Shown: positions 1 through 10,300, counted from the stretch's first letter. The stretch is DNA of 64,000 bases from Argentina anserina (GCF_933775445.1 NC_065873.1:4278001-4342000); one strand, 5' to 3'. Translations and numbers: made by a program. Notes: generated by a model not told the origin, from the sequence alone.

Positions 1-47
1 CCGTACGCCGTGGTGTTGCCGGCGCCCCTTGTGGCGACGATGCTGAG

Positions 48-2165
48 ATGGCCTGGCATGGAACAGCTTCGGCCTCGGCTCCTCAAAGAAAAAGGGGGAG
101 ACCGATAAACTCTAGGGATTCAAAACCTAGAAAGAAGCGAATGACTAAGGCACAGCGCGTCATCAACGATGAATCACCATCGTATGAAGTTGTCTCTGAT
201 TACAGCTATGTCCATGAATCAACTCAAGTGTTACCGTGGGACGCTATGGAACCTTGTTTGATGCCAGAGAACAACGAAATCTCAGTGAACTACATAAGTG
301 AGCAGTCGGTCCGAAACCGAGCCACTACATGCATTGATGACGTTTTCGCTTATTCCGTCGCACTTGAGATCATATCTGAAGACGACGTTGAACCTCGCTC
401 TGTAGCTGAATGCGAACGCAGAGCAGATTGGCCGAAGTGGAAGGAAGCAATCCAGGTAGAACTTGACTCATTAGCGAAGCGAGAAGTCTTCGGAAAGGTT
501 GAATTGACTCCAAGAGATGTCAAACCTGTTGGACATAAATGGGTCTTCGTTCGTAAGCATAATGAGATGAACGAGATCGTGCGTTATAAGGCAAGACTCG
601 TGGCGCAAGGATTCTCACAACGACCTGGTATTGACTATGAAGAGACTTATTCTCCTGTTATGGACATCATTACCTTCCGCTACCTTATTAGTCTGGTAGT
701 GTCCGAAAGACTAAACATGCAGCTTATGGATGTGGTCACAGCTTATCTCTATGGGGATCTTGATGCAGAGATATACATGAAAGCTCCTGAGGGACTACCT
801 TTACCTCCATCAAGTGCCTCCAGACCACGGAGTGCTCATGCAGTCAGATTACGTCGTTCATTGTACGGGTTAAAGCAATCCGAAAGAATGTGGTACAATC
901 GGTTGCATCAATACTTGGTGAGAAGGGGTTACAAGAATGATAAACTATGCCCATGCGTGTTCATACGAAAGACAAATTCCGGATTCGTCATCGTTGCGGT
1001 CTACGTTGATGACATGAACATAATCGGTACTCTTGATGAGATTGAAGAGACCGTGTCTTATCTGAAGTCGGAATTTGAGATGAAAGACCTAGGGAGGACG
1101 AAATTATGTCTCGGCCTTGAGCTTGTGCATAGGGCCGACGGCATCTTAGTGCATCAGTCAAATTACACGCAGAAGATGCTTCGACGTTTCAATATGGATC
1201 TATGCAGTCCATTGTCTACTCCCATGGTCGTCCGAAGTCTAGATATCAAGAAGGATCCCTTCTGTCCTAAAGAGGATGATAAAGACGTTCTTGGTCTTGA
1301 AGTTCCATACCTTAGTGCGATTGGGGCACTATTGTATCTTGCTCAATGCACTAGACCGGACATATCTTTCGCAGTGAACTTATTGGCTAGATTTAGCTCC
1401 GCACCTACGCTACGTCATTGGAATGGAATCAAGCATTTGTTTCGATACTTGAAAGGTTCCATTGACATGGGATTGTTCTACCCCTATTGCAGAGAGAACA
1501 CCGCCACGGTATCTCCCCACACCACCGCCGTTGCCGACCCCGGCCTTGCCGCCGTACGCCGCAGCGATGCCGCCGGCCGCCATGGCGTGGAGACCGTGCG
1601 CGGTGCCGAGAGCAGTCACCGGTCCCGTGCAGCTCTTTCCCCCGATGCAAAGACTCCAAACAACTTGTTAGTTGGTTATGCTGATGCAGGGTACCTCTCT
1701 GACCCTCACAAGGCTCGTTCTCAAACCGGTTATGTGTTTACCATTGGGAATACGGCGATATCTTGGAGATCCACAAAGCAATCTCTTGTTGCTACTTCTT
1801 TGAATCACGCGGAGATCATCGCTCTCCATGAAGCAGTGAAAGAATGTGTTTGGCTACGATCACTTGTTCGCCATATTCGTGATTCTTGTGGATTAGTCTC
1901 TACAACTGATCAACCTACGTGCATTTATGAAGATAATGCTGCTTGCATAGAGCAGACAAAGTTAGGTTTCATCAAGGGAGACAACACCAAGCATATTTCG
2001 CCTAAGTTCTTCTACAACGTTCAACAACAGAAGTTCTTGAATGTTCAGATCAATCAAGTGAGTTCAGAATCCAATGTTGCGGATTTGTTCACCAAGTCTT
2101 TGCCTAAATCTACTTTTGTGAAACATGTGAAGAGCATTGGCATGCGTCGTTTATCGGAACACTAG
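48..2165 (+). CDS. copia Pol: reverse transcriptase and RNase H (partial)
   Basis: This is the RT/RNase H end of a Ty1-copia polyprotein, which copies element RNA into DNA in virus-like particles. The frame is open from base 3, so the ATG at 48 is only the first internal Met. A Lys/Arg-rich linker (RKRGRP) comes first. The RT begins near residue 125 (WPKWKEAIQ, YKARLVAQGF, catalytic YVDDM near 322). RNase H includes ADAGYLSDPHKARSQTGY, ISWRSTKQ, and EDNAACIEQ. The C-terminus (VADLFTKSLPKSTF) is typical of the family. An unusual GC-rich stretch of about 50 codons sits between the end of RT and RNase H (1490-1650). No stop or frameshift is seen within the window. Confidence 0.93.
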   Translation: MAWHGTASASAPQRKRGRPINSRDSKPRKKRMTKAQRVINDESPSYEVVSDYSYVHESTQVLPWDAMEPCLMPENNEISVNYISEQSVRNRATTCIDDVFAYSVALEIISEDDVEPRSVAECERRADWPKWKEAIQVELDSLAKREVFGKVELTPRDVKPVGHKWVFVRKHNEMNEIVRYKARLVAQGFSQRPGIDYEETYSPVMDIITFRYLISLVVSERLNMQLMDVVTAYLYGDLDAEIYMKAPEGLPLPPSSASRPRSAHAVRLRRSLYGLKQSERMWYNRLHQYLVRRGYKNDKLCPCVFIRKTNSGFVIVAVYVDDMNIIGTLDEIEETVSYLKSEFEMKDLGRTKLCLGLELVHRADGILVHQSNYTQKMLRRFNMDLCSPLSTPMVVRSLDIKKDPFCPKEDDKDVLGLEVPYLSAIGALLYLAQCTRPDISFAVNLLARFSSAPTLRHWNGIKHLFRYLKGSIDMGLFYPYCRENTATVSPHTTAVADPGLAAVRRSDAAGRHGVETVRGAESSHRSRAALSPDAKTPNNLLVGYADAGYLSDPHKARSQTGYVFTIGNTAISWRSTKQSLVATSLNHAEIIALHEAVKECVWLRSLVRHIRDSCGLVSTTDQPTCIYEDNAACIEQTKLGFIKGDNTKHISPKFFYNVQQQKFLNVQINQVSSESNVADLFTKSLPKSTFVKHVKSIGMRRLSEH
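1490..1650 (+). other. GC-rich in-frame spacer inside copia Pol
   Basis: About 160 bp much richer in G+C than the rest of the element and without similarity to RT or RNase H. It keeps the frame. Frames are open on both strands here, which simply reflects its composition. Related copia elements have a variable linker at this place, so this may be a hypervariable linker or a captured host segment. I do not recognise the encoded residues. Confidence 0.5.
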
Positions 2166-2375
2166 AGTTTGGTAGACTTCAGGGGGAGTCTACATCACAT
2201 GTTAAGATCCTTAAGTAGTTGGTGCGTTGTGCTCTTTTTCCCTTCGATCAAGCTTTTGTTTTCCCTTCGATCAAGCTTTTGTTTTACCCAAGAGGTTTTT
2301 GTTTTGCTTGACAAGGTTTTTACCGAGGCAACGATGTGTGCACCATGCAACCTAGGCATGCGACACAAGGGGGAG

Positions 2376-2560
2376 TGTTCCAGGAGAATTACTATTCTAC
2401 CCTTGTATGTGTCTTAGCCTAATAGGTTTCCTGTTAGGAGATAGATTAGCATCTCCGTAGTAGATTAGGACTCCGAATTCTACGGGATTGTGGTGTTGTA
2501 AATGCCTATATATAGGCCCCCATATCATTCAATAATATACAAGTATTTCATTCTCAAACA
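2376..2560 (+). repeat. 3' LTR of the copia element (about 185 bp)
   Basis: Starts TGTTCC directly after a polypurine tract and ends TCAAACA. It contains a TATA-like CTATATATAGG near 2501-2512, consistent with a promoter, and a short R/U5. The right boundary was chosen from the CA end and the change to plain AT-rich DNA; no second LTR is available for comparison, so it could be off by some bases. Confidence 0.7.
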
Positions 2561-3230
2561 ATAACATAATTTTTCATAGCAATCTTATTATTTTTAGAGG
2601 GCTATATTGGGGCCTAGGCTAATTTAGACTCCTAAAATATTATTTTTTTATTTAAAATCCAATACACCATCTCCGGTAAGAAATGACTAAATTTTAGTCA
2701 TTTCAAATATTTTACGAATTTGTAAACTTATTATAAAATAATTTAATTTAAATTACATTGAATTTGTGTTAAATTAATTTTTAAGGTGTATGTTTGGTTG
2801 AGCATACCTATATGGTTTTGTTGATAATATTTTAATATGATTACATTAAACTAAAATAATAATTGATCATTTTGATTTATGTAGCTTTTTTTTAATTTCG
2901 AATAGTTTGAAAAGTTAATTATTTGATTTTAGACCGAAAAAAATAACAACATGAACGTACATATGTCATATTCAAGATTCAGGCTATATATATAATTATG
3001 TATAATTGCAATGTTTTTACAAATTATATTTGTGAATAGAGGTTTAGGTCATTAGTATCATGACACTTGTCTTTATATGCACCACCAATTGGTTTGGGCA
3101 TGAGCTAATCAAAGGGCTAAGTTTGGTCATTTGGCATTTTTATGACACTTTGACCCTTTTGCCCTTTTGTTGTTGGAGATCATAATAAAACCATAATTTA
3201 ATATATGACATTTTAGACCATTTCCTAAAT
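2561..3230. other. intergenic AT-rich DNA, nothing recognised
   Basis: No long ORF, no RNA gene and no clear repeat structure. The segment separates the copia LTR from the first copy of the short-gene unit. Confidence 0.6.
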
Positions 3231-3315
3231 ATAACAACATAGACAAGCAAATCAAAGATACATCGAAAATTACTTTTCTCATACAACTTAGAGAACTTCT
3301 CCTTCAATCAACTTA

Positions 3316-3511
3316 TCACCAAATATTGTTCAGATTGAGTGTGCTTGAATAATTGGTATTCCCACTTTTTGAAAGATCAGGACGTTTTGGGGCTCCGAGG
3401 CAAGAAACTTTCTATGGCGGAGTTAATTTGGATCGTTTGTCTTTTGGGGTTGTTGTAGATTGTGAGTTGTTTCGCAGCTCCATACGCTTATGTATAGTTT
3501 GAAGAACTCAT
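3316..3511 (-). pseudogene. short SNYSQ-family gene, copy 1 (broken)
   Basis: Aligned by eye with the intact copies at 4646-4873 and 10301-10534. The start codon (3509-3511) and the first residues MSSSNY are kept, but a stop follows after seven codons. The internal repeated part (about 40 bp) is deleted, and the C-terminal frame is interrupted again. The conserved 3' flank (3230-3315), a TATA-like CTATATATA (about 3570) and the upstream segment to about 3830 remain, so the whole duplicated unit is present although the ORF is dead. Confidence 0.7.
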
Positions 3512-3949
3512 CTTTAGAGAAAAATTATTAACTACTTGTTGAATTGATGAGAATAACAAGAGTAAGGGCCTATATATACGGCTTGTTTTTTCCCTTCCAA
3601 AATAAATTCCTGCTGTTAGTAGGAGTAGGAGTAATCTTTTCAATACATAACGAAAAATTGTCTTAATCCAAAAGGGAAAAAGGGAAATTTCCTAATGTCT
3701 CTAGCGTCTTGAATCGAAGTAGGTCCAGTGTCGAATTCGTTTGCAAAATTGATCAAAAACATAGTCTAACGGAAATCAGGGTAGTTCTTTAGTACATGGA
3801 AAATGTTAAGATGCAAACAGAACAAGTTGAGAAAATATTGGGGACAGAGCTCTTGTACAGTAAGTATACTGTACACATTTAGGGACAGAGCTGAAGCTAA
3901 ACCATTGGTGTTATAGAACAAAATTATTTATTAAATACAAGATCCCACA

Positions 3950-4480
3950 ATTAAATAGGAACTCTTTATTAAATCTGCTACTGAGGTAAAGCATCCTGCC
4001 AACAGCTAGCATTTAACAAATTAATAATCGACCGGTCGCATTTACAACATTGGTCATACAAATGTCTCACAAAGAACATGTTCTTTGAGTACGTAAAACT
4101 CAGATTAATTATCTTGATTGGCCGGCGAGATGCTCATGTTTTTCTATGTAAAACTCAAGAATCTTCAACAAAATGCATCATTAGTTCAATATTAATCCTC
4201 TCCCTCCCAACCTAGAAGTCTTTTGTCGTTGAAGTCTAATTGTTATGATCCAGAATTCCAGCCATGAGATAGAGTCATCAACTCTTTAAATATCATCCGG
4301 ATAGATACATTGTAAACTGGCTCTTTAAATATCAGTCATGAGATAGTGTTTTCATTCTCATGTCATTACTTACGGGGAAGGGGAGAAAGCACGGGGTGAG
4401 TGATCGAGTGCCCAAAATTGGTGTGTAACCAGAATGAAGAGGCAGGTGAGTGAAGTTCTGTGATATCTGTTAACTTAATG
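3950..4480. repeat. spacer of tandemly duplicated unit, first copy
   Basis: Blocks here reappear in the same order at 5580-6370. These are a segment around TTTACAACATTGGTCATAC (4039 and 5639), one around GAAGTCTTTTGTCGTTGAAG (4215 and 6085), and one around AGAATGAAGAGGCAGGTGA (4430 and 6315). With the two gene copies they define a tandem duplication with a period of roughly 1.3-1.9 kb. No coding potential is seen. Confidence 0.75.
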
Positions 4481-4645
4481 GTGTCTCGGTGATAGCATAA
4501 AATTTTCTTATCAATCTTACATCAAAATAATTGTAAAAAAATACGTAAATAACACGATAAACAAGCAAATTAGTGATAAATCAAAAACTACTTTTTTTAG
4601 ACTTTTAAATTCACTTGAACAGCTTCGCTCTCGATCAATTGTCAA

Positions 4646-4873
4646 TCACCAAATTGTGTTCAGATTGAGTGCGCTGGAATAATTGGTATTCCCACTTTTT
4701 GGAGGAGGACGCTTTGGAGCTGCTGGGCAAGGATTTTTCTCTGGTGGAGGTAATTTGGATCCTTTGTCTTTCGGGGTTGTTGAAGATTTTGAGTAGTTAG
4801 CATTCGCAGCTCCGTACCCTTGTGAATTGTTTGAAGAACTGTCATAACCTTGTGAGTAGTTTGAGGAACTCAT
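4646..4873 (-). CDS. unrecognised 75-aa protein, SNYSQ family, copy 2 (intact)
   Basis: I do not recognise this family. The protein has two parts. Residues 1-30 are rich in Ser, Asn, Tyr, Gln and Gly, with a repeated ten-residue pattern (SNYSQGYDSS, then NNSQGYG). The tail is rich in Lys and Pro (PPPEKNPCPAAPKRPPPKSG) and ends NTIW. There is no signal peptide or membrane segment from the chosen start. A longer reading from 4972 would place a hydrophobic stretch upstream, but a TATA box (4942-4950) lies inside that extension, so the start at 4873 is preferred. Copy 4 shares start, tail and 3' flank. Presence of TATA box, leader and conserved 3' flank suggests a transcribed gene; function unknown. 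Confidence 0.55.
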   Translation of the reverse strand: MSSSNYSQGYDSSSNNSQGYGAANANYSKSSTTPKDKGSKLPPPEKNPCPAAPKRPPPKSGNTNYSSALNLNTIW

Positions 4874-4941
4874 CTTTGGAGAATGTATATTGACTGAACC
4901 AGAACTCGTTGAATTGATGAGAATAACAAGAGTAAGAGCCT

Positions 4942-4950
4942 CTATATATA
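4942..4950 (-). promoter_or_regulatory. TATA box of SNYSQ copy 2
   Basis: CTATATATA on the + strand (TATATATAG on the minus strand), about 70 bp before the start codon at 4873. The other copies carry related sequence at the same distance (near 3570, 10610 and 46155), variously degraded, which supports a shared promoter. Confidence 0.6.
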
Positions 4951-5579
4951 GGAATTTTTTTTTCCTTTCCAAAATACAACAGGAACTTTAGTAGGATTAG
5001 GAGTAATATTTTCAATACATTCAGGAATATTTTCTCAATCCAAAAAGGAAAAGTGAAGTTTCCTAATGTCTCTAGAAATTTATATCGAAGTCCTGTGTAG
5101 AAGCCCAGATTTGCAAAAACATCAAAAGCATCCTCTAAAGGAAATCAAGGCAGTTCTTCTTTGGTATACATGGAAAAGGTGAAGATGTATTATGTCTGGG
5201 GCAGAGCTGAAGCTAAACAGCACGAAATTAAACCGTTGGTGATTGGTGACTTTATAACAACATTTTTTGATTGACATGTTGTACTCTTTGAACACATTAC
5301 AGTACCTTAAAAAAAAAATCAGATTAACGTTCTTGTGTAAAAGGTTGTTGACTGGTACCATAACACAACTACACAAGTAAGGGCAATATTTCTTCTTTTC
5401 TTCATCGATCAGCAGGTACTGTTATGTCTCTAGCTAGATCTTAGAATGGTGCTATGTATTGGTGTTGTACGTAGCTGCTCCCTTATTACTGTTTTTTGGT
5501 CGCGATCGCCATTGTTAACTGAGTTCAATGAGGCTTTACTTGCTAATTGTTTTTATCGGGCTGGGTGTGACTTGTGGGA

Positions 5580-6370
5580 GCTTCCAAGTAAAGCATCCTG
5601 AAAAATAGCTAGCATTTAATGACATAATGACTGGTCGCATTTACAACATTGGTCATACAAATGTCTCACAAAGAACATGAGCTTGATTGGCGAAACTCAG
5701 ATTATCTTGATTGGCGACATACATGAGCTTGAATTTGAATGTCTATGTAATAATCAAGAATCTTCAACAAAATGCGTCATTAATTAATTCAAGAATCCTG
5801 GAATCTCCTTCCCGCTCAAAAATGAGATGAACTACTATACTCAAAAGAAGGTGTCCACTGTATATTTGAGTGAGGCGTTCAGCGCCATGAATAAAACCTA
5901 TACGTCAACAAACCTATGTTAACATTAACATGTTTACCATCTTATTATGATTGGTATTTGGCAAATTACAGCGCGACGTATGTCATATCATATCCATACA
6001 GCTCGACTGCATTGCGAACTTACGTACTATCTGTCCAACTCTTAAAAAAAAAAAAAAAGAGCTTACCTAATGTCGCCAACATAGAAGTCTTTTGTCGTTG
6101 AAGTCCAATTGTTATGATCCATTCTTATCCAGAAATCCAGCCATGATGACTCTATCTCAACTCTTTAAACATCATTCGGACAGATACATTGTAAACTGAT
6201 TGTTTTCCTCAATGCAGATGAAAAAACAAGTGTTTTTTTTCTCATGTCATAACTTGAAGGAGAGTAGCGAAAGCACGGGATGAGTGATCGAGTGGCCAAA
6301 ATTGGTGGGAAACCAGAATGAAGAGGCAGGTGAATGAAGTTCTGTGATATCTGTGAACTTATAATTAAGC
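5580..6370. repeat. spacer of tandemly duplicated unit, second copy
   Basis: Repeats the blocks of 3950-4480 in the same order. It is longer, because about 240 bp (roughly 5815-6060) ending in a run of 15 A is inserted between two conserved blocks. The A-run hints at a small retroposed insert, but no target duplication is clear. Confidence 0.65.
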
Positions 6371-6514
6371 ATATATAGCTAGCTGGTATGTTGGCTTGCA
6401 TATGAATGGCGTGGTTCAACCTTCTCTAATTGACGTGAATGCCATCTGATGAGCAAGCTGAAAATAAGACTGAAATGCTTGAGCAAGAGTTCCCCATCTA
6501 TGGGTTATATATAT

Positions 6515-6892
6515 ACAGTCTTTATCCAGAGTGAAGTTCCAATTTTGGCACACTTTTCGGTCAATTTTTTTCACCATAAGCGATTCAATATTTAGGTATG
6601 TTATTCAAGATCATCTCTACAAAGTTTCATCGAATTTGACAATGGTTTGAGCTTTCAAAATCGAGATTTACATGAACGGTTCACGTTGAACAGTTTTAAT
6701 TCATTCATTGATTTAATCTAATTTCAATACCTTAACGATGTCCGAATTAGATGAAATTTTGTAGAGATGATCTTGAATAGCATACCTAAATATTGAATCG
6801 CCTATGGTGAAAAAAATTGAACGAAAAATGTGCCAAAATTAGAACTTCACTTTGTAATTCCAGAGTGAAGCTTCACTCTAGATAGAAACTAT
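6515..6892. mobile_element. MITE-like foldback element, about 375 bp
   Basis: An inverted repeat of roughly 120 bp per arm surrounds a short centre. The left arm contains CCAATTTTGGCACAC, CACCATAAGCGATTC and AGATCATCTCTAC; the right arm has their complements in reverse order (GTAGAGATGATCT, GAATCGCC...GGTG, GTGCCAAAATT). Outer ends match more loosely (ACAGTCTTTATCCAGAGTG against the complement of CACTCTAGATAGAAACT). TA-rich DNA on both sides suggests insertion into a TA run, but no exact TSD length can be set. No ORF is present. The superfamily is uncertain. Confidence 0.7.
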
Positions 6893-6907
6893 ATATATAT
6901 ATATAAT

Positions 6908-7285
6908 CCGTTTCAGGTCGTTTTAGGTGCAGACATCCGCACCATACTGATTCGCCGATTTCGGCGACGGCAGGCTACAACGGCGCGGTGGACCAGCAAG
7001 TTGCACTACCCACCTCTCGACGATCCCGTCTATGCCGGCTGAAACTCGATCGGCGACCCACGGCGGTCGGAATCTGCAAAACTCAAGTTTCTGGGCAAAT
7101 TCCGGCGATTTCGCGATTCCGGCCGCCGTGGGTCGCTAATGGAGCTCCAACCGGCATAGATGGGATCACCGGGAGGTGGAGAGTGTGGATGTACTGGTCC
7201 TTCTTGCCATTGCGGCCTGCCGTTGCCGGAATCGGCAAATTCGTATCTTACGTAAAATACAAACATCCACACCTGAAAATTCTCA
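6908..7285. mobile_element. GC-rich foldback MITE-like element, about 375 bp
   Basis: A second inverted repeat with very different composition from its surroundings. The left arm has CCACCTCTCGACGATCCC, CTATGCCGG and GCGACCCACGGCGG; the right arm has the complements (CCGCCGTGGGTCGC, CCGGCATAG, GGGATCACCGGGAGGTGG). Outer ends share TTTCAGGTG-like sequence and ACGGCAGG. AT dinucleotide runs flank it (6891-6904 and 7288-7302). ORFs on both strands here are by-products of the GC-rich palindrome. Confidence 0.7.
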
Positions 7286-7303
7286 TATATATATATATAT
7301 TTT

Positions 7304-7930
7304 TTTTTCTACGGGTTCATTAGATTGCAGTAATCAAAGACATTATTTTGTCACCATTTTACTCTTATTTATTTTCCATTGTGACCCCTGGCAGAAGCGC
7401 TTCCTCCACTATGTGGAAGGGAGGGAGAGGTTGGAGAGGGCAATGTGGTGTTTGAGCTTCTCGACCATGGTTGTAAAGAAGGGATACAACTTGCCGTAAG
7501 GCAGCGCAAGCCGTCGCGGCCTTGGAGAACCATATGAGCGAGGGAGTTGATTGCGTCGATGGAGTCGTGGTGATCAAGGACTCAAGGAGGTCTAGGAGCA
7601 TTAGGAGGAAAGATTGATGACCCTTGGGTGAAACACTGGAGACTGAAACACAAAGAGTTTGTCTCTACTAAAACAGAAGAGCCGACGATTTTCAATTGAT
7701 CTATGGCAAACGAGAGGTCAAAGTCGTAATGGTGTCTTGGTGACTAAATCTTGTTTCTTGGTCAAAGCCGATTACTGTTTTTTTATCCGATTACTGTTTA
7801 ATTTGCACACCGACACAGACCATTGAATTTGCTTCGCATATCTAAAACCAGCAAGGAAAGTTACCCGATCTTCCTAAGAAAAGAGAGAGCGAGGACGGTA
7901 CTCAGTCACAGTCACATAATTATATGGCAC
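7304..7930. other. intergenic segment, nothing recognised
   Basis: Contains short ORFs on both strands around 7365-7601 with somewhat protein-like composition, but I recognise no domain and see no splice structure. It may be a decayed gene fragment. Confidence 0.4.
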
Positions 7931-8042
7931 ATATGTTGTAGTAAAAACTAAAAACATATTTACGAACATATGCAATTTGCACTATGATATCAAAATTATC
8001 GTAAATGTCCATAAACATTAAACAACAGAAGCACAAACTAAA

Positions 8043-8847
8043 CAAATATCAAAATGCTAAGGTTTTTCCTAGCGGTGGGTGTTTTGACCGAAATCTTCAT
8101 GGCGGCAGCGACATCTCATCGATCGATGATGGCTGATCATGACAGAGGCGGAGAGCCTTGTGCTTTCCAAACCAAGCGCCGGCAGGAGGATGGCTGCGTG
8201 GGAGCGGTCTGTAAGCCGGGCTCCTAATCGTGTTTTCCAAAGGCTCTGATCGGTTTGCTTCCTAGTTGAGGGTGTTGTGTAGGTGGATCGGCAGAGCGCT
8301 GATGTCGAAGTGCTTCAAGGCCGTGGGGATCGGATCCTTGCTATGGCGGAGATCTGGGTCCATGCGATGATGATGGATATTGGCGGCTCTGCCAGTAGTG
8401 GAAGGAAGACAACATGGTTGTTCCGAGGCTGCGTTGCACAGATTAGGGTTTGCCCTTGTTGGAGTTAGATATGTGTGGCTACGGTGGTGGGTGGCAACTC
8501 TGGTGGTGTGTCCTTGGAGATGCCGGTGTCTGATCTGGAGTCGGTTGCTACTTGGGCCTAACCAAATGGGCTTTTGGTCTTGCTGAAGGGGCCGGGTTTA
8601 GCCTGCTGGCCTAGAACAGTTTTGACTAGTTTCTAGCCTATTGCTATGCTTCGATAAGTCATAGAATATGTTTTTTTTTCTGTTTTTTCGGGGATAGTTC
8701 TTAAAGAATAAACCTATGTTATGCACTAAGTTTGAGTTTCGGCCTAAGACCTCTTGTCTGCAGCACGATAACAACAGAGGAGTATGTAATGATTATTCAG
8801 ACCTTCGTTTTATATAAAATCCTAGTGGATTCTATAAAATAAAACAT
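8043..8847 (+). mobile_element. non-LTR (LINE-like) retroposon fragment, 805 bp
   Basis: The insert is flanked by a 14-bp direct repeat, AAGCACAAACTAAA, at 8029-8042 and 8848-8861. A long TSD of that type is the mark of target-primed retrotransposition. The right end is A-rich (ATAAAATAAAACAT), consistent with a 3' tail. The body is G-rich, unlike its neighbours, and holds no open reading frame above about 68 codons, so it is either a 5'-truncated LINE end or a SINE-like derivative. It sits in the conserved 3' flank of short-gene copy 3. Confidence 0.65.
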
Positions 8848-8861
8848 AAGCACAAACTAAA

Positions 8862-9082
8862 GATAATTTTTTATAGCATAAATTTTTTTTATCAATCTTA
8901 CATCAAAATAATTGTAAAAAGTATGTAAATAACACGATAAACAAATAAACTAGTGATAAATCAAAAACTACTTTACTTAGACTCTTAAAAATCAACTTGA
9001 ACAATTTCGCTCTCAATCAATTGTCTATCACCAAATTGTGTTTAGATTGATTGTGTTGGAATAATTGGTATTCCCACGTTTT
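8862..9082 (-). pseudogene. short SNYSQ-family gene, copy 3 (3' remnant)
   Basis: The conserved 3' flank (8862-9027) and the last 18 or so codons (9028-9082, including the stop at 9028-9030 and the Asn/Ile/Trp end) match the other copies. At 9083 the homology switches abruptly to a copia RNase H fragment. More of the unit's 3' flank continues at about 7930-8042, separated by the LINE-like insert. The 5' part of the gene is missing. Confidence 0.65.
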
Positions 9083-9084
9083 AA

Positions 9085-9624
9085 GGTATTTGAAGTCAGT
9101 CCCAGGAAGAGAAGTAATGTTCTCTAAACACAACAACATTCTTAAGGTTAGTGGCTTTATAGATGCAGACTAGGCTAGGAATATTACAAACAGAAGGTCG
9201 ACATCATGTTACTTTACTTTTGTGGGAGGTAATTTAGTCGCTTGGAAGAGTAAGAAGTAGAAAGTTGTGGCTCAATCGGGTGCTGAGGCTGAGTATAGAG
9301 ATATGGCTCATAGAGTGTGTCAATTGTTGTGGTTGAGTTCTGCTACGTGATTTGAGTATTAAGTTGAAAAGTGTTATGCAATTGTATTGTGACAACAAAG
9401 TAGCAATTGATATATCACAAAATCCAGTACAACATGATCATACTAAACATGTGGAAGTGGATCATCACTTTATAAAAGAGAAGCTAGATGCAAAGATTAT
9501 TAGCTTCTCTTTTGTCCATACTGAAGATCAGCTTGCAGATATACTCACTAAAAGATTTTCTAAGAATGCGTTTTATGACTCACTTAGCAAGCTGGACATG
9601 GTTGATGTGTATACGCCAGCTTGA
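9085..9624 (+). pseudogene. copia RNase H remnant
   Basis: Translation gives recognisable copia RNase H: RYLKSVPGR, RRSTSCYFTF, GGNLVAWKSKK, AEAEYRDMAH, then after a frame change LYCDNKVAIDISQNPVQHDH, KHVEVDHHFIKEKL and EDQLADILTKRF. In-frame stops occur near 9168, 9257 and 9348. The 9352-9624 segment is still open (90 codons) but is only the tail of the domain. Not functional. Confidence 0.85.
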
Positions 9625-9631
9625 GGGAGAG

Positions 9632-9848
9632 TGTCAGCATGAGTCGTATAATGTAATTTAGGGATGTACATCATGTACTTAGTACTTACATATTATGTAT
9701 ATAATAATATGTAGTACATAGGATTGTAGTACAATGTATTCTCTATATGTAGCATCTAGTGTGAGATGAATAAATATCAGAAAATTCATTCTCCAAATCT
9801 TGTCTTATTTGACTCCGATCAAGTAGAGTTAACCCTTATTCTCCAACA
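9632..9848 (+). repeat. LTR of the truncated copia remnant
   Basis: Starts TGTCAGCATG right after a purine-rich tract and ends CTCCAACA. It is AT-rich, with repeated TATGTA-type motifs and TATATGTAG-like sequence. The partner LTR is absent, so the boundaries rest on the TG/CA ends only. Confidence 0.65.
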
Positions 9849-10240
9849 CATATAGAAGAAACACTTATCAGAATCAAGACAATGCATGGGAGATTGGATG
9901 AACACTATTTTCACATAAACACTGAAAGGCTTCAAATTAAAACACGATCCAATAGTGAATGCAACCAAATCAGATAGACCTGGAATCAGCAAATTGTAAA
10001 CTAGTTATAATATTTAATAAGATAGGTCAACATCATAAATCAAAACATTTATAATAAGTATAGTTAATAAGATATGTTTTCATCACACATCAAATAAACA
10101 TAGAAAGTATGCAAACTTTAAACAATAGATGAATGAACTAAAGATATGTTTTCTATAGCATAATATTTTCTTAGCAATCTTACATAAAAATCATTGTAAA
10201 TCGTACATAAACATTACAAAATAGGCGAGCAAACTATTTA
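9849..10240. other. intergenic; 3' flank of SNYSQ copy 4
   Basis: From about 10000 the sequence matches the conserved 3' flank seen at 22740-22960 (AAGATATGTT, AGTATGCAAACTTTAAACAAT, CTATAGCATAA). 9849-10000 has no recognised content. Confidence 0.55.
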
Positions 10241-10300
10241 TCTATAAAAACTACTTTTCTAAACTCTTAAACTTGAGCTTCTCTCTCGATATACTGTTTA

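Larger units (their letters stand above)
1..2560 (+). mobile_element. Ty1-copia retrotransposon, 3' part (5' end outside window)
   Basis: The sequence holds the C-terminal half of a copia polyprotein (reverse transcriptase and RNase H), then a polypurine tract (CAAGGGGGAG, ending at 2375) and a short terminal repeat starting TGTTCCAGGAG. The 5' LTR, gag and integrase lie before the window. Between the stop codon and the LTR is a tandem duplication of about 22 bp (2240-2284) and a second purine-rich run at 2180-2186. The reading frame is intact over 700 codons, which suggests a fairly recent copy. The TSD cannot be checked because the other end is missing. Confidence 0.9.
9083..9848 (+). mobile_element. 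5'-truncated Ty1-copia remnant with 3' LTR
   Basis: The last part of copia RNase H (9085-9624), a purine tract (GAGGGAGAG, 9623-9631) and an LTR of about 217 bp (9632-9848, TGTCAGCATG to CTCCAACA). The 5' part is lost. It is a different copia family from the element at 1-2560. The coding part has several stops and a frameshift, so it is old. Confidence 0.8.

Noticed and set aside
4646..4972. Longer 108-aa start for SNYSQ copy 2 giving a signal-like N-terminus
   Set aside because: The extension overlaps the TATA box and is not kept in frame in copy 4; the start at 4873 is shared by the copies.
6988..7499. ORFs of 80-111 codons in the GC-rich foldback
   Set aside because: Open on both strands because of the palindrome's composition; they run into AT microsatellites.
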